This document shows positions 25,222 through 34,024 of a DNA stretch of 34,024 nucleotides, piece by piece; the first letter of the stretch is position 1, and every line of letters begins with the position of its first letter. The notes beneath the pieces were generated by a model. It ran no database searches. It had not been told where the DNA came from and saw nothing but the letters and a program-made list of their open reading frames with translations. The DNA lies in NCBI GenBank assembly GCA_026389425.1, contig JAPLHW010000071.1, forward strand, positions 1-34,024, in the 5' to 3' direction. Both the position numbers and the translations under genes were made by a program. This stretch comes from Coprothermobacterota bacterium. Its GTDB lineage: Bacteria > Caldisericota > JANLFM01.

Positions 25222-26196
25222 TTGCCAAAGCAGATGATCGCTGAACTCAACCCCGACATCCCAGTAAGTAGCTGTTTCGTAGTCCACGAAGTGGAGCTGC
25301 GCCCGCTCTCCGGGAAACCCGGAAAATACCTGCACCTGATCCTGGGGGATGCCAGTGGCCAAGTTACCGCTCGTCTCTGGGACGCCACCGTGGAAGCGTT
25401 GGAAGCTTGCCCGGTGGGGACGCCACTGTTGGTAAGAGGAACCACCCAACGTTACCAGGAGGAACTGCAGGTGAAGATCCAAACCCTGCGTCCGGCCAAG
25501 CCCGGGGAATACAAGGAAGATGAGCTGCAGCCCATGCGTGGGAAGGACCCGGAAGCTCAACACCTGGTCCTCGTGGGTTGGGTGGAAGCGGTTCGACAGC
25601 CGCACTTGGCTGCCTTGTTGGAAGCGTTTTTCGAAGACCCTGTTTTCCTTGGCCCTTTCCTTCGAGCCCCCGCTGCTCTCCGCATTCACCACGCCTACAA
25701 CGGAGGTTTGCTTGACCACACCCTCGCCGTACTGCGCCTGTTGGAGACGACCATGGCTGATCACCCAGGAATGAACCGCGACTTGTTAATCGCCGGAGCT
25801 TTGCTCCACGACGTGGGAAAGGTTGAGACTTACTTACCACAAGGACTGGTCTTCCGCATCAGTGACGCCGGGCGCTTGCTGGATCATATCATCCTGGGGG
25901 AGCGGCTGGTGATGACCAAAGTGGACGCGATCCCCGGCTTCCCTCCCGAGCTGGTTTTGCATTTGGACCACCTCATCCTCAGCCACCATGGTACGCGGGA
26001 GAACGGATCTCCGGTCCTGCCGATGACCTCTGAAGCGATCGCCTTGCACCATGCCGATAATCTCGACGCCCAGGTGCAGCGTTTTCAGGAGTTGATCGGC
26101 CAAACCCCTCCAGGGGAGCGCTGGACAGCTTACCAGGCAGCCTTGGGACGAGCCCTCTTCTGCCCGTCCAGGCCTCCTGAAGACGAGCATCGCTGA
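25222..26196 (+). CDS. YhaM-like OB-fold/HD-domain 3'-5' exoribonuclease
   Basis: OB-fold YLHLILGDASGQVTARLWD; HD motifs HHAYNGGLLDHTLAVL, LLHDVGK, HHADNLDAQV. TTG start at 25222 behind GAGAGGTGAG. Confidence 0.85.
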   Translation: MPKQMIAELNPDIPVSSCFVVHEVELRPLSGKPGKYLHLILGDASGQVTARLWDATVEALEACPVGTPLLVRGTTQRYQEELQVKIQTLRPAKPGEYKEDELQPMRGKDPEAQHLVLVGWVEAVRQPHLAALLEAFFEDPVFLGPFLRAPAALRIHHAYNGGLLDHTLAVLRLLETTMADHPGMNRDLLIAGALLHDVGKVETYLPQGLVFRISDAGRLLDHIILGERLVMTKVDAIPGFPPELVLHLDHLILSHHGTRENGSPVLPMTSEAIALHHADNLDAQVQRFQELIGQTPPGERWTAYQAALGRALFCPSRPPEDEHR

Positions 26197-26231
26197 CAGG
26201 GAGCGACGATTGTTTTTTTTCACCGACCCCC

Positions 26232-26260
26232 TTGACAAGGGTTACCCGTTCGAATATATT
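26232..26260 (+). promoter_or_regulatory. Sigma70-like promoter upstream of tig
   Basis: TTGACA - 17 nt - TATATT. Confidence 0.75.
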
Positions 26261-26306
26261 AGCGTTGGCAAACGAGAAATCGCCTGTCTTCCCACCTCCC
26301 CCATGG

Positions 26307-26338
26307 CAGGGGTTGCCGCCCGGCAGCCCCTGTTTTTT
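26307..26338 (+). terminator. Rho-independent terminator between the promoter at 26232 and tig
   Basis: CAGGGG-T-TGCC gccc GGCA-G-CCCCTG followed by TTTTTT. Confidence 0.85.
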
Positions 26339-26483
26339 ATTTGATGGTGCAAAGACCTCCCGTCATCATCCAGCCAGACTCAATCGTGTTGGACGATTCC
26401 CCCATGATCTGAGAAAATAGCCGGACTATCAAAGCGATGCCGAGCGAGGCGTATTCGACCGCTGGGAACTGAAGGAGTCTGAA

Positions 26484-27725
26484 TTGGAGATTGTAACGAG
26501 TAGGCAGGACAACCAGATCGAAGCTAAACTGGAAATACCTTTCGAGAAAGTAGCTGCGACGATGCAGCATATCGCTCAGTCATATGCGAACAGAGTAATC
26601 ATCCCCGGATTCCGCCGTGGAAAAGCTCCACTAAATTTGGTCAAAGCACACATCGGCGAGGAGCGGATTCGCGAAGATGCGTTGGACCGTTTGCTGGAGG
26701 AAGCCATCGAGGAGTTCTACCGTCATGAGAAGGTGACCCCTCTCTTTGTTCCACAAACCCAGATTGAGCCCCTTGCAGAGGGCCAACCGCTGCGCATCAC
26801 GCTGCTTGTCGACCCCTGGCCCGAGGTGGAACTACCGCCTGTCTCAGGCATTCATCTCCACTTGCCGCCGGTACTGGTGGGGGAAGCGGAGGCAGAGGAA
26901 GCTATCCACCGCCTGCGATCTAGTTATGCTGATTACCGCACAAAAGAGGGGCAACAGGCGGCGTTCGGGGATTCAGTATTCCTGAAATGGCGCCTGGAAG
27001 GGAATGGGGACTGGCGTACCGACTTTTTCGAGCTAGGTTCGGAGCAAGTTCTCCCTGGCTTCGATGAGCAACTTGTCGGTTTGTCCGCCGGTGAAGAGAA
27101 AACCTTCCAACTGATTGCTCGCGAGCAGCCGGTATCCTTCCAAGTGGTGATGGTGGAAGTCAAAGAGAAGATCTTGCCCGCAGAGGACGAAGCATTCGCT
27201 GGCCATTTCGGCTTGCAGACAATGGAAGAGGTTCGGGTCAAGGTGGAGGGTGAGTTAAAAGAACAGGCTGAACGCCGTTACCAGAAGGCTTTGCGCGATG
27301 AACTGGTGCAACACTACCTGGAAAAGATCCCTCTCGACTTCTCCGCCCACGCCCAAGAGGAGGCGCTGGAGAAATATCGGGCTTCTTATTCCGAGATGCT
27401 CAAACGAAAAGGACGTACTTTTGAACAAATGCTGTCCGAGTTGGGGATCAGCGATGCGGAGTGGACGGAAGCCATCGGACGAAAGACAGCCGTGGAGCTC
27501 CTGAAAGAGCAGGTCGTCCTGGCCGAGATTGCCCGACAGCGTCAGGTGGAGGTCAGCAAAGAGGAAATCGAAGCCGAGCAAGCTGTACATCACCACACCG
27601 ACGAGGAAGGTGCTTATGGGGCGTTGCGCAGCATCAAATCCATTGACCTGTTGGTGGCCGAGTGGAAAGCTTCCTCTTCTCGACTGGAGCAGGAGGATCC
27701 GGAGAGTTCCGGAGATGAACTATAA
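26484..27725 (+). CDS. tig: Trigger factor
   Basis: RVIIPGFRRGKAPLNLVKAHIGEERIREDALDRLLEEAI; FFELGSEQVLPGFDEQLVGLSAGEEKTF; TTG start behind GAAGGAG. Confidence 0.93.
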   Translation: MEIVTSRQDNQIEAKLEIPFEKVAATMQHIAQSYANRVIIPGFRRGKAPLNLVKAHIGEERIREDALDRLLEEAIEEFYRHEKVTPLFVPQTQIEPLAEGQPLRITLLVDPWPEVELPPVSGIHLHLPPVLVGEAEAEEAIHRLRSSYADYRTKEGQQAAFGDSVFLKWRLEGNGDWRTDFFELGSEQVLPGFDEQLVGLSAGEEKTFQLIAREQPVSFQVVMVEVKEKILPAEDEAFAGHFGLQTMEEVRVKVEGELKEQAERRYQKALRDELVQHYLEKIPLDFSAHAQEEALEKYRASYSEMLKRKGRTFEQMLSELGISDAEWTEAIGRKTAVELLKEQVVLAEIARQRQVEVSKEEIEAEQAVHHHTDEEGAYGALRSIKSIDLLVAEWKASSSRLEQEDPESSGDEL

Positions 27726-27740
27726 AGAAGGAGGCCTCCC

Positions 27741-28331
27741 GTGGTGATCCCTTGGGTGGAAGTGCAAACACCGCGCGGTGAGCGATCGTACGATATCTAT
27801 TCGCGCCTGTTGCGGGACCGCATCGTTTTTCTGGGCGGGCCGATCATGGACGAAGTGGCCAACAATATCATCGCTCAACTTCTTTTGCTGGAAGCGGAGA
27901 ATAGCAGCAAGAACATTTTTCTCTACATCAACAGCCCGGGCGGAGTGGTCTCGGCCGGTTTGGCCATCTATGACACCATGCAGTACTTGTGCTCTCCCAT
28001 CAATACCATCTGCATCGGCCTGGGGGCGAGCATGGGGGCTTTGCTGCTGGCTGCTGGGACACCCGGCAAGCGAATGGCTTTACCCAACGCGCGGATCCTT
28101 ATCCACCAGCCCTTATTGGGCGGTCAGGGGATCTCCGGCGCTGCCAAGGATATCGAAATTGAGGCCCGTGAGATTCTCGAAACCAAGCACATCCTCAACC
28201 GGATTTTGGCAGCCCACACCGGCCAACTTTTGGAGAAGATCGAGAAGGACACCGAGCGCAACTACTATATGTCCGCCGATGACGCCAAGAACTATGGCTT
28301 GGTAGATCTGGTCATCCGCAAGCTTCCCTAG
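27741..28331 (+). CDS. clpP: ATP-dependent Clp protease proteolytic subunit
   Basis: [69 protein letters not shown]. Confidence 0.97.
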   Translation: MVIPWVEVQTPRGERSYDIYSRLLRDRIVFLGGPIMDEVANNIIAQLLLLEAENSSKNIFLYINSPGGVVSAGLAIYDTMQYLCSPINTICIGLGASMGALLLAAGTPGKRMALPNARILIHQPLLGGQGISGAAKDIEIEAREILETKHILNRILAAHTGQLLEKIEKDTERNYYMSADDAKNYGLVDLVIRKLP

Positions 28332-28389
28332 TGGATGGCTCGTCTTGCCGATCCAGGCAGGCGGGCGAAAGAGCCTGCTCTCCACCGGA

Positions 28390-28416
28390 TTAGCACTCGT
28401 GACCAAAGAGTGCTAA
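28390..28416 (+). promoter_or_regulatory. CIRCE element (HrcA operator) upstream of lon
   Basis: TTAGCACTC-N9-GAGTGCTAA, exact match to canonical CIRCE. Confidence 0.95.
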
Positions 28417-28447
28417 TATGCTGGAAAGAATGGAGGTAAGACAATTC

Positions 28448-30793
28448 ATGTCACACCAAGACGCCATCAATACATGGGAATCGATCAGCGAAGCGCCGCT
28501 TCTCCCGCTGCGCAATGTCGTCGTCTTCCCATCCATGGTCATTCCCCTGGTGGTGGGGAGGGAGAAATCCACCAAGTCTCTGGAAGAGGCGGTGCAACGG
28601 GACCGTCTGGTCGTGCTGGCCACACAGAGAGATGAATCGACGGATGATCCGGCGCCGGAGGAGATCTACGATATGGGTGTCGGGGCTGAGATCCTTCGCT
28701 TGCTAAAATTGCCGGACGGCACCTTCTCGGTCGTGGTGGAGGGTGTCTGCCGGGTTAAGATCGAGCGATACCTGCAAAACACCCCTTCCTACCGGGCGCA
28801 AATCCATGTCCAGCATGAGACGATGGAGCCCAGCCGGGATCTGGACGCTCTCAAGCGGATGGTGACTGAGCAATTCGAGAGCTATGCCCAACTCTCCCGC
28901 CGAGTATCCTCAGACACCGTTGTTACGGTGATGAATATGGAAGACCCGCGCACCCTTACCGATACGGTGGCGGCTAATCTGGTGTTACCCATCCCGGTCA
29001 AGCAGGAGTTGTTGGAGATTACCGACATTACTCGGCGCATGCAGCGCTTAGCTGAGCTCCTCTCTAAGGAGTTGGAGGTGCTGGAGCTGGCCAAGAAGTT
29101 GGAGGACCGCGTCAAGGAGTCGGTTGAGAAGAACCAGAAAGAGTACTTCCTGCGCGAACAGATGAAGGCCATTCAGCAAGAACTGGGCGAGAAGGACGAG
29201 AAGCTGCAAGAGATCGAGGTCTACCGAGCCAAGATGGAGAAGGCCAACCTGCCGGAGGCGGCGAAAGCAAAGGTTGATGAAGAGCTGGCCCGATTGGAGA
29301 AAATGCCGCCGATGGTGGCTGAATCCACCGTCGTGAGAACTTACCTGGACTGGGTGTTGGACCTGCCCTGGAGCGCGGAGACAGCCGATATACTGGACTT
29401 GAAGGAAGCTGATGCGATCCTGGAGACGGACCATTATGGCCTGAAAGACCCCAAGCAGCGCATCCTGGAGTTCCTCGCCGTACGCCACCTGACGACGAAG
29501 ATGAAAAGCCCGATCATCTGCTTCGTCGGCCCACCCGGCGTGGGGAAGACCTCCTTGGGCAAGTCCATCGCCCGCTCCATGGGGCGCAATTTCGTCCGTA
29601 TCTCCCTGGGCGGGGTGCGCGATGAAGCTGAGATCCGCGGCCACCGCCGCACCTACGTCGGAGCTCTGCCCGGCCGCATCATCCAAGGGATGAAGACCGC
29701 CGCCAGCAAGAACCCGGTATTTCTCCTCGACGAAATCGACAAGTTAGGAACCGATTTCCGCGGCGACCCTTCCGCCGCCTTGCTGGAAGCCCTTGACCCG
29801 GAGCAAAATCACGCTTTCTCGGACCACTATATCGAGGTCCCCTTCGATCTCTCCAAGGTGCTCTTCATCACCACCGCCAACATGTTGCACACCATTCCCC
29901 CAGCCCTCCTCGACCGCATGGAAGTGTTGCAGTTACCTGGTTACACAGAGGATGAGAAGGCCAAGATCGCCGAAAAATTCCTGGTTCCGAAACAATTGAT
30001 AGCTCATGGCTTGACCAAGGGTGACCTGCGCATAACCGAGGGCGCCTTGCTGCGAATGATCCGCGAGTACACACGAGAGGCCGGTGTACGCAACCTGGAG
30101 CGGGAAATAGCCAACATCTTCCGTAAAGTAGCCCGCGAGAAAGTGGAAAAACCTGACTTCAGCATGGTCCGGATCACTCCTGTGAACATCACCCGTTACC
30201 TAGATATGCCCCGCTTTCACCACGGCGAGAAGGAGAAGAAGGACGAGGTCGGTGTTACAACCGGTATCTCCGTCTCGGAGTACGGCGGTGACATCATGCA
30301 CATCGAAGTGGCGATCGTCCCGGGAAAGGGAGAACTCAGCCTCACCGGCCAGCTTGGTGATGTCATGAAAGAGTCGGCCCGGGCTGGAATCACTTACGTG
30401 CGCGGCCGCAGCAAAGACCTAGAATTGGAGGACGGGTGGTTCTCCAAATATGATGTGCATATACACGTCCCCGAGGGCGCTGTGCCCAAGGAAGGCCCCT
30501 CGGCCGGGATCGCCATGGCCACCGCCCTGGTTTCCGCCCTCTCCGGCAAGCCGGTACGGCGAGAGGTGGCGATGACCGGGGAGATCACCTTGCGTGGCCG
30601 GGTGTTGCCCATCGGTGGAGTCAAAGAGAAAGCCTTGGCTGCTCACCGAGCCGGCATCAAGACCATGCTTCTACCCAAGGAAAACGAGAAAGACCTGGAG
30701 AAAATCCCGCCCCAGATCAAGAAAGAGCTGCGCTTCATTCTAGTGGAGCACATGGACCAGGTGTTGGAGGAAGCGTTCGCCCGCCAGTCCTAA
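28448..30793 (+). CDS. lon: Lon protease (LonA)
   Basis: [23 protein letters not shown]; Walker [10 protein letters not shown]; catalytic Ser motif [17 protein letters not shown]; start moved from 28418 to 28448 behind GGAGG. Confidence 0.97.
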   Translation: MSHQDAINTWESISEAPLLPLRNVVVFPSMVIPLVVGREKSTKSLEEAVQRDRLVVLATQRDESTDDPAPEEIYDMGVGAEILRLLKLPDGTFSVVVEGVCRVKIERYLQNTPSYRAQIHVQHETMEPSRDLDALKRMVTEQFESYAQLSRRVSSDTVVTVMNMEDPRTLTDTVAANLVLPIPVKQELLEITDITRRMQRLAELLSKELEVLELAKKLEDRVKESVEKNQKEYFLREQMKAIQQELGEKDEKLQEIEVYRAKMEKANLPEAAKAKVDEELARLEKMPPMVAESTVVRTYLDWVLDLPWSAETADILDLKEADAILETDHYGLKDPKQRILEFLAVRHLTTKMKSPIICFVGPPGVGKTSLGKSIARSMGRNFVRISLGGVRDEAEIRGHRRTYVGALPGRIIQGMKTAASKNPVFLLDEIDKLGTDFRGDPSAALLEALDPEQNHAFSDHYIEVPFDLSKVLFITTANMLHTIPPALLDRMEVLQLPGYTEDEKAKIAEKFLVPKQLIAHGLTKGDLRITEGALLRMIREYTREAGVRNLEREIANIFRKVAREKVEKPDFSMVRITPVNITRYLDMPRFHHGEKEKKDEVGVTTGISVSEYGGDIMHIEVAIVPGKGELSLTGQLGDVMKESARAGITYVRGRSKDLELEDGWFSKYDVHIHVPEGAVPKEGPSAGIAMATALVSALSGKPVRREVAMTGEITLRGRVLPIGGVKEKALAAHRAGIKTMLLPKENEKDLEKIPPQIKKELRFILVEHMDQVLEEAFARQS

Positions 30794-30810
30794 GGAGCTT
30801 GTATTCCGCG

Positions 30811-30836
30811 TAGGGGCGACGCATGTGTCGCCCCTA
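30811..30836. repeat. Hairpin/REP-like palindrome downstream of lon
   Basis: TAGGGGCGAC-gcatgt-GTCGCCCCTA perfect 10-bp stem. Confidence 0.7.
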
Positions 30837-30903
30837 AATTATACTGAGATCAAACCTAGTCCTCTGTAGGCAAGGACACCTTTGTTCCAGTAAGATAGGC
30901 GGC

Positions 30904-31497
30904 ATGATGAAAGCCGCCTATCTTACTTTAGGTAAAGTATATCTGCTGGCAGCGTTGACCGGAGCCATAGCCGGAGCACTGAGCTCGCCCCTGGTTCCGC
31001 TGCTGGAGTCGATCCCGGCCGGGATTCTGCTCTTCCTCCTCTTTCTTGGCTTCCCTTGGCTGCTGAAGTCAGGTTTCACCGCTCCCCGGGCGATGCGGGC
31101 GGGGATGCTCCTGGGCTTTTGCTTCGGCCTAGGTCAAACGCTGCTCCTCTTCCTGATCAATCGAGAGAGCAAGATCTTTACCGGCTTCTTCATCTTCGAC
31201 CGCGGTTTTGTTCTCGCCACCTATACCACCCTCGGTGGGATACTCGCTGTTTTCCTGCATTGCTTGATCCAGCGGCAAGCCCTCTTCGCGACCCTCTTCT
31301 TTTTGGAAGCCGTGGTTTTAGAGCTGATCACTCTTCACTATTTCTGGTTGCGCCACTGGGTCTTGTTGCCAGCTCGGCCATACGCCCTCCCCTTCGCTGC
31401 GGCGGTTGGATTGATCCTCTTCTTTTTGCTTTACCGCCTCTATTACTTTAAAATGCTTGGAATTCATTACCCCATCCGAAGGAGGAACCAGGCATGA
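30904..31497 (+). CDS. Polytopic membrane protein, unknown function
   Basis: Several TM helices; stop overlaps the thrS start codon. Confidence 0.75.
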   Translation: MMKAAYLTLGKVYLLAALTGAIAGALSSPLVPLLESIPAGILLFLLFLGFPWLLKSGFTAPRAMRAGMLLGFCFGLGQTLLLFLINRESKIFTGFFIFDRGFVLATYTTLGGILAVFLHCLIQRQALFATLFFLEAVVLELITLHYFWLRHWVLLPARPYALPFAAAVGLILFFLLYRLYYFKMLGIHYPIRRRNQA

Positions 31498-33344
31498 GTT
31501 CAGAAGAGGCCATCCAGCAACCCCCGGCACAAGCCATCGCAGCTATGGTTGCAGACCAGGTCGTCGACATACCTCAGGCGCAAGGCAAGATCGTGGCCAC
31601 TTGGGTGACTGTGGACACTTCGGCGGGATTGGAAGTCCTTCGCCACTCCACCTCCCACCTGATGGCGCAGGCTGTTCTTGACTTGTACCCGAAGGCCAAG
31701 CTGGCCATCGGGCCGGCCATCGCCGATGGATTCTACTACGACTTTGATCTACCGCAGCCGCTCTCCGCTCTAGACCTCCCGCGGATCGAAGAGCGCATGC
31801 GCCAGTTGGCCGAGGAGAACACCCCTTTCGAACGTCGGGAACTCTCGCGTGAGGAAGCCCTGACCTGGTTTGCCAACCACAATCAGGGCTACAAGGTGGA
31901 GTTGATCAACGATTTGCCGTTGGGCGAATTGATCAGCCTCTACCAGAACGGCTCTTTCGTCGATCTCTGCCGGGGGCCGCATGCTCCCTCTACCGGGTTC
32001 CTGAGGCACTTCAAGTTGCTCTCGGTAGCTGGCGCCTACTGGCGGGGAGACGAGCACAAGACCATGTTGCAACGTATCTACGGCACGGCCTTCGCCAGCG
32101 AGGAAGCCCTCAAGGAGCACCTTTGGAAGCTGGAGGAGGCGGCCAAGCGCGACCATCGTCGGCTGGGCAAAGAGATGGACATCTTCTCCACCCACCCGGC
32201 CATCGGAGCTGGCCTGATCCTCTGGCACCCGGCCGGCTCGATCGTCCGTATCGAGATCGAGAGTTTCTGGACCGAACAGCACCTCAAACATGGCTATCAG
32301 CTGATTTATACTCCGCACATCGCCTCTGAAGAGATCTACAAGATCTCCGGTCACCTGGAGGCCTACAGCGAGATGATGTATGCCCCGATGGACATTGACA
32401 GCCAGCCTTACCGGGTAAAGCCGATGAACTGCCCTGCGCACATCTGCATCTTCCAGAGTTCCACTCGCAGTTACCGCGATTTGCCGATCCGCTATGCCGA
32501 GCTGGGGACGGTCTACCGTTACGAGCGCTCCGGCGTCCTGCATGGGCTGTTGCGGGTGCGCGGCTTCACCCAGGATGATGCCCATATCTTTTGCCGCCCG
32601 GAGCAGTTGAAGGACGAGGTCCATCAGGTTCTTGACCTCACCGAGTTCATGATGAAGACCTTCGGCTACCGCTATCAGGCTTTCCTCGCCACTCGCCCAG
32701 CGAGGTCCATCGGTTCACAAGAGGAGTGGGTTTTCGCCACTGATACTCTGCGCCAAGCCTTACAAGAGCGGGGAATGGACTACCAGCTGGACGAGGGCGG
32801 TGGCGCCTTCTATGCACCGAAGATCGACATCAAGTTGTGGGACGCCTTGGGGCGCAGTTGGCAAGGCCCCACCTGCCAGGTCGACTTGAACCTGCCAGTC
32901 CGTTTCTCCATCACCTACATGGGCGAGGATGGTCGCGAGCATCGCTGCGTGATGATCCACCGTACCGTGCTGGGAAGCATGGAGCGTTTCATCGGCGGAT
33001 TGTTGGAACACTATGGCGGCAACTTCCCCCTCTGGCTAGCTCCCCGTCAGGCAGTGGTGATCCCGATCACCAGTCGCCACCTGCCCTACGCTCAACATGT
33101 AGCCGGCGCCTTACGCGAGGTCGGGATGCGGGTGGAGGTCGACACCCGTTCCGAGAAGATGAACGCCAAGATCCGCGATGCAGAGATGCAACGGATCCCC
33201 TTCGCCCTGATCGTGGGCGACCGGGAAGCCGAAGCGGAAGCTGTCTCGGTGCGCCGCAAGGGGAAAGGCGACCTGGGTTCCCAACCGCTCGGCAGCCTAG
33301 TCGTGGCGATGCGCGAGGAAGTCGCCGGCCGCAGCCTGGGCTAA
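31494..33344 (+). CDS. thrS: Threonyl-tRNA synthetase with shortened N-terminal region
   Basis: LRHSTSHLMAQAVLDLYP, MNCPAHICIFQSSTRSYRDLPIRYAELGTVYRYERSGVLHGLLRVRGFTQDDAHIFC, HRTVLGSMERFIGGLLEHYGGNFPLWLAP. Confidence 0.95.
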   Translation: MSSEEAIQQPPAQAIAAMVADQVVDIPQAQGKIVATWVTVDTSAGLEVLRHSTSHLMAQAVLDLYPKAKLAIGPAIADGFYYDFDLPQPLSALDLPRIEERMRQLAEENTPFERRELSREEALTWFANHNQGYKVELINDLPLGELISLYQNGSFVDLCRGPHAPSTGFLRHFKLLSVAGAYWRGDEHKTMLQRIYGTAFASEEALKEHLWKLEEAAKRDHRRLGKEMDIFSTHPAIGAGLILWHPAGSIVRIEIESFWTEQHLKHGYQLIYTPHIASEEIYKISGHLEAYSEMMYAPMDIDSQPYRVKPMNCPAHICIFQSSTRSYRDLPIRYAELGTVYRYERSGVLHGLLRVRGFTQDDAHIFCRPEQLKDEVHQVLDLTEFMMKTFGYRYQAFLATRPARSIGSQEEWVFATDTLRQALQERGMDYQLDEGGGAFYAPKIDIKLWDALGRSWQGPTCQVDLNLPVRFSITYMGEDGREHRCVMIHRTVLGSMERFIGGLLEHYGGNFPLWLAPRQAVVIPITSRHLPYAQHVAGALREVGMRVEVDTRSEKMNAKIRDAEMQRIPFALIVGDREAEAEAVSVRRKGKGDLGSQPLGSLVVAMREEVAGRSLG

Positions 33345-33350
33345 AAGAGC

Positions 33351-33474
33351 AGTGGATAAGTGGTTTAGTGGGTCAGTAGGTAAGTGGCTAAGTAGTTGAG
33401 TGATCTAGTGGATAAGCAAATAAGCGGATCAATGATAATTACTCAACCACTTGATTACTCAACCACTTGATTAC
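33351..33474. repeat. Degenerate octanucleotide array (consensus near AGTGGNTA) followed by inverted-orientation octads
   Basis: agtggata|agtggttt|agtgggtc|agtaggta|agtggcta|agtagttg|agtgatct|agtggata|agcaaata|agcggatc, then (ttactcaaccacttga)x2. Confidence 0.85.
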
Positions 33475-33537
33475 ATCTGTACATTGGTGGGATCGTTGGT
33501 TGACGGAATCGAGGTTTTCTGCTAATGATAAAGGAGT

Positions 33538-33675
33538 GCTCGTGGGTTGCACCACGGGCTAAAGAAGAGGCCGCCGGCTTCTCACCCTGTAGTGCCTGAG
33601 GGCTACTCACCGGGTTCAAGCAATAGAACGTGCGTGATGGCATGAGGCGGCACCGAAATAGGTGGCCGCCTTTTC
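33538..33675 (+). promoter_or_regulatory. Structured infC leader with terminator/attenuator
   Basis: GCTCGTGG/CCACGGGC hairpin; ACCC-GTAG...CTAC-GGGT hairpin; terminator AGGCGGCACC-gaaata-GGTGGCCGCCT-TTTCT; alternative partner GGCCGCC at 33569. Confidence 0.65.
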
Positions 33676-33729
33676 TGCTAGAAAGGAGTGCAAGGCTGAC
33701 ATTGAGAATAGATCAGGAGGTAACGTCCC

Positions 33730-34024
33730 ATCAGTAAGGACTTGCGCGTAAATGAGCAGATCAGGGCCCGGGAGGTACGATTGATCGGTGCTGACGGGGC
33801 ACAGCTAGGGATATTATCGATCTACGAGGCACTTCGTAAAGCGGATGAGCTGAACCTGGATCTGGTGGAGGTGTCCTCCGCCTCCCGACCACCGGTCTGC
33901 CGACTAATGAACTTCGGAAAGTTCAAGTTCGAAAAAGCCAAGAAAGATCGTGAGGCGCGTAAGAACCAGAAAGGGGATATCAAGGAGATCAAGATCTCCC
34001 GTTCCGGCATCAGCGAGCACGACC
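33730..34024 (+). CDS. infC: Translation initiation factor IF-3 (partial, runs off window), ATC start
   Basis: [79 protein letters not shown] 8 nt upstream; in-frame TAA at 33721. Confidence 0.93.
   Translation, partial: MSKDLRVNEQIRAREVRLIGADGAQLGILSIYEALRKADELNLDLVEVSSASRPPVCRLMNFGKFKFEKAKKDREARKNQKGDIKEIKISRSGISEHD

Noticed and set aside
24541-25764. 407-aa minus-strand ORF
   Set aside because: Runs antisense across the PH-domain gene, tRNA-Leu and the YhaM-like gene; a shadow ORF.
33351-33474. CRISPR array
   Set aside because: Contiguous degenerate 8-mers with no unique spacers and no cas genes; a tandem repeat, not CRISPR.

Overview
The 34-kb window is a bacterial chromosomal segment; its gene content looks Chloroflexota-like, but that is inference only. 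The left end (about 0.39-3.4 kb, minus strand) is a bacterial-microcompartment (BMC) locus of the sugar-phosphate-utilizing (SPU) type. It has three tandem EutN/CcmL-type pentamer genes (BMC-P), a DeoC aldolase and an RpiB isomerase, the last two with N-terminal extensions resembling encapsulation peptides, plus a frameshifted GntR-type regulator. No hexamer or trimer shell gene lies in the window. A 40-bp perfect palindrome sits between two of the pentamer genes. Next come a solo LytS-type 5TM sensor domain, a B12-binding protein, a zinc-ribbon protein, a nitroreductase and a Rieske oxygenase. A ~970-bp gap follows, holding a candidate structured RNA with its own terminator, then a disordered RG/PP-rich protein, a HerA-like ATPase, a GH5 hydrolase, an orphan ABC binding protein and a class-1 isoprenoid-synthase-like protein. 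The right half is mostly housekeeping: pfkA, a YhaM-like nuclease, tig-clpP-lon (CIRCE at lon), thrS with a shortened N-terminus, an octanucleotide array with an inverted portion, and infC starting on a non-canonical ATC behind an attenuator-like leader. Four tRNAs were read directly: Arg-CCT, Arg-TCG, Lys-CTT and Leu-TAG. All family assignments are from motif recognition; no searches were run.
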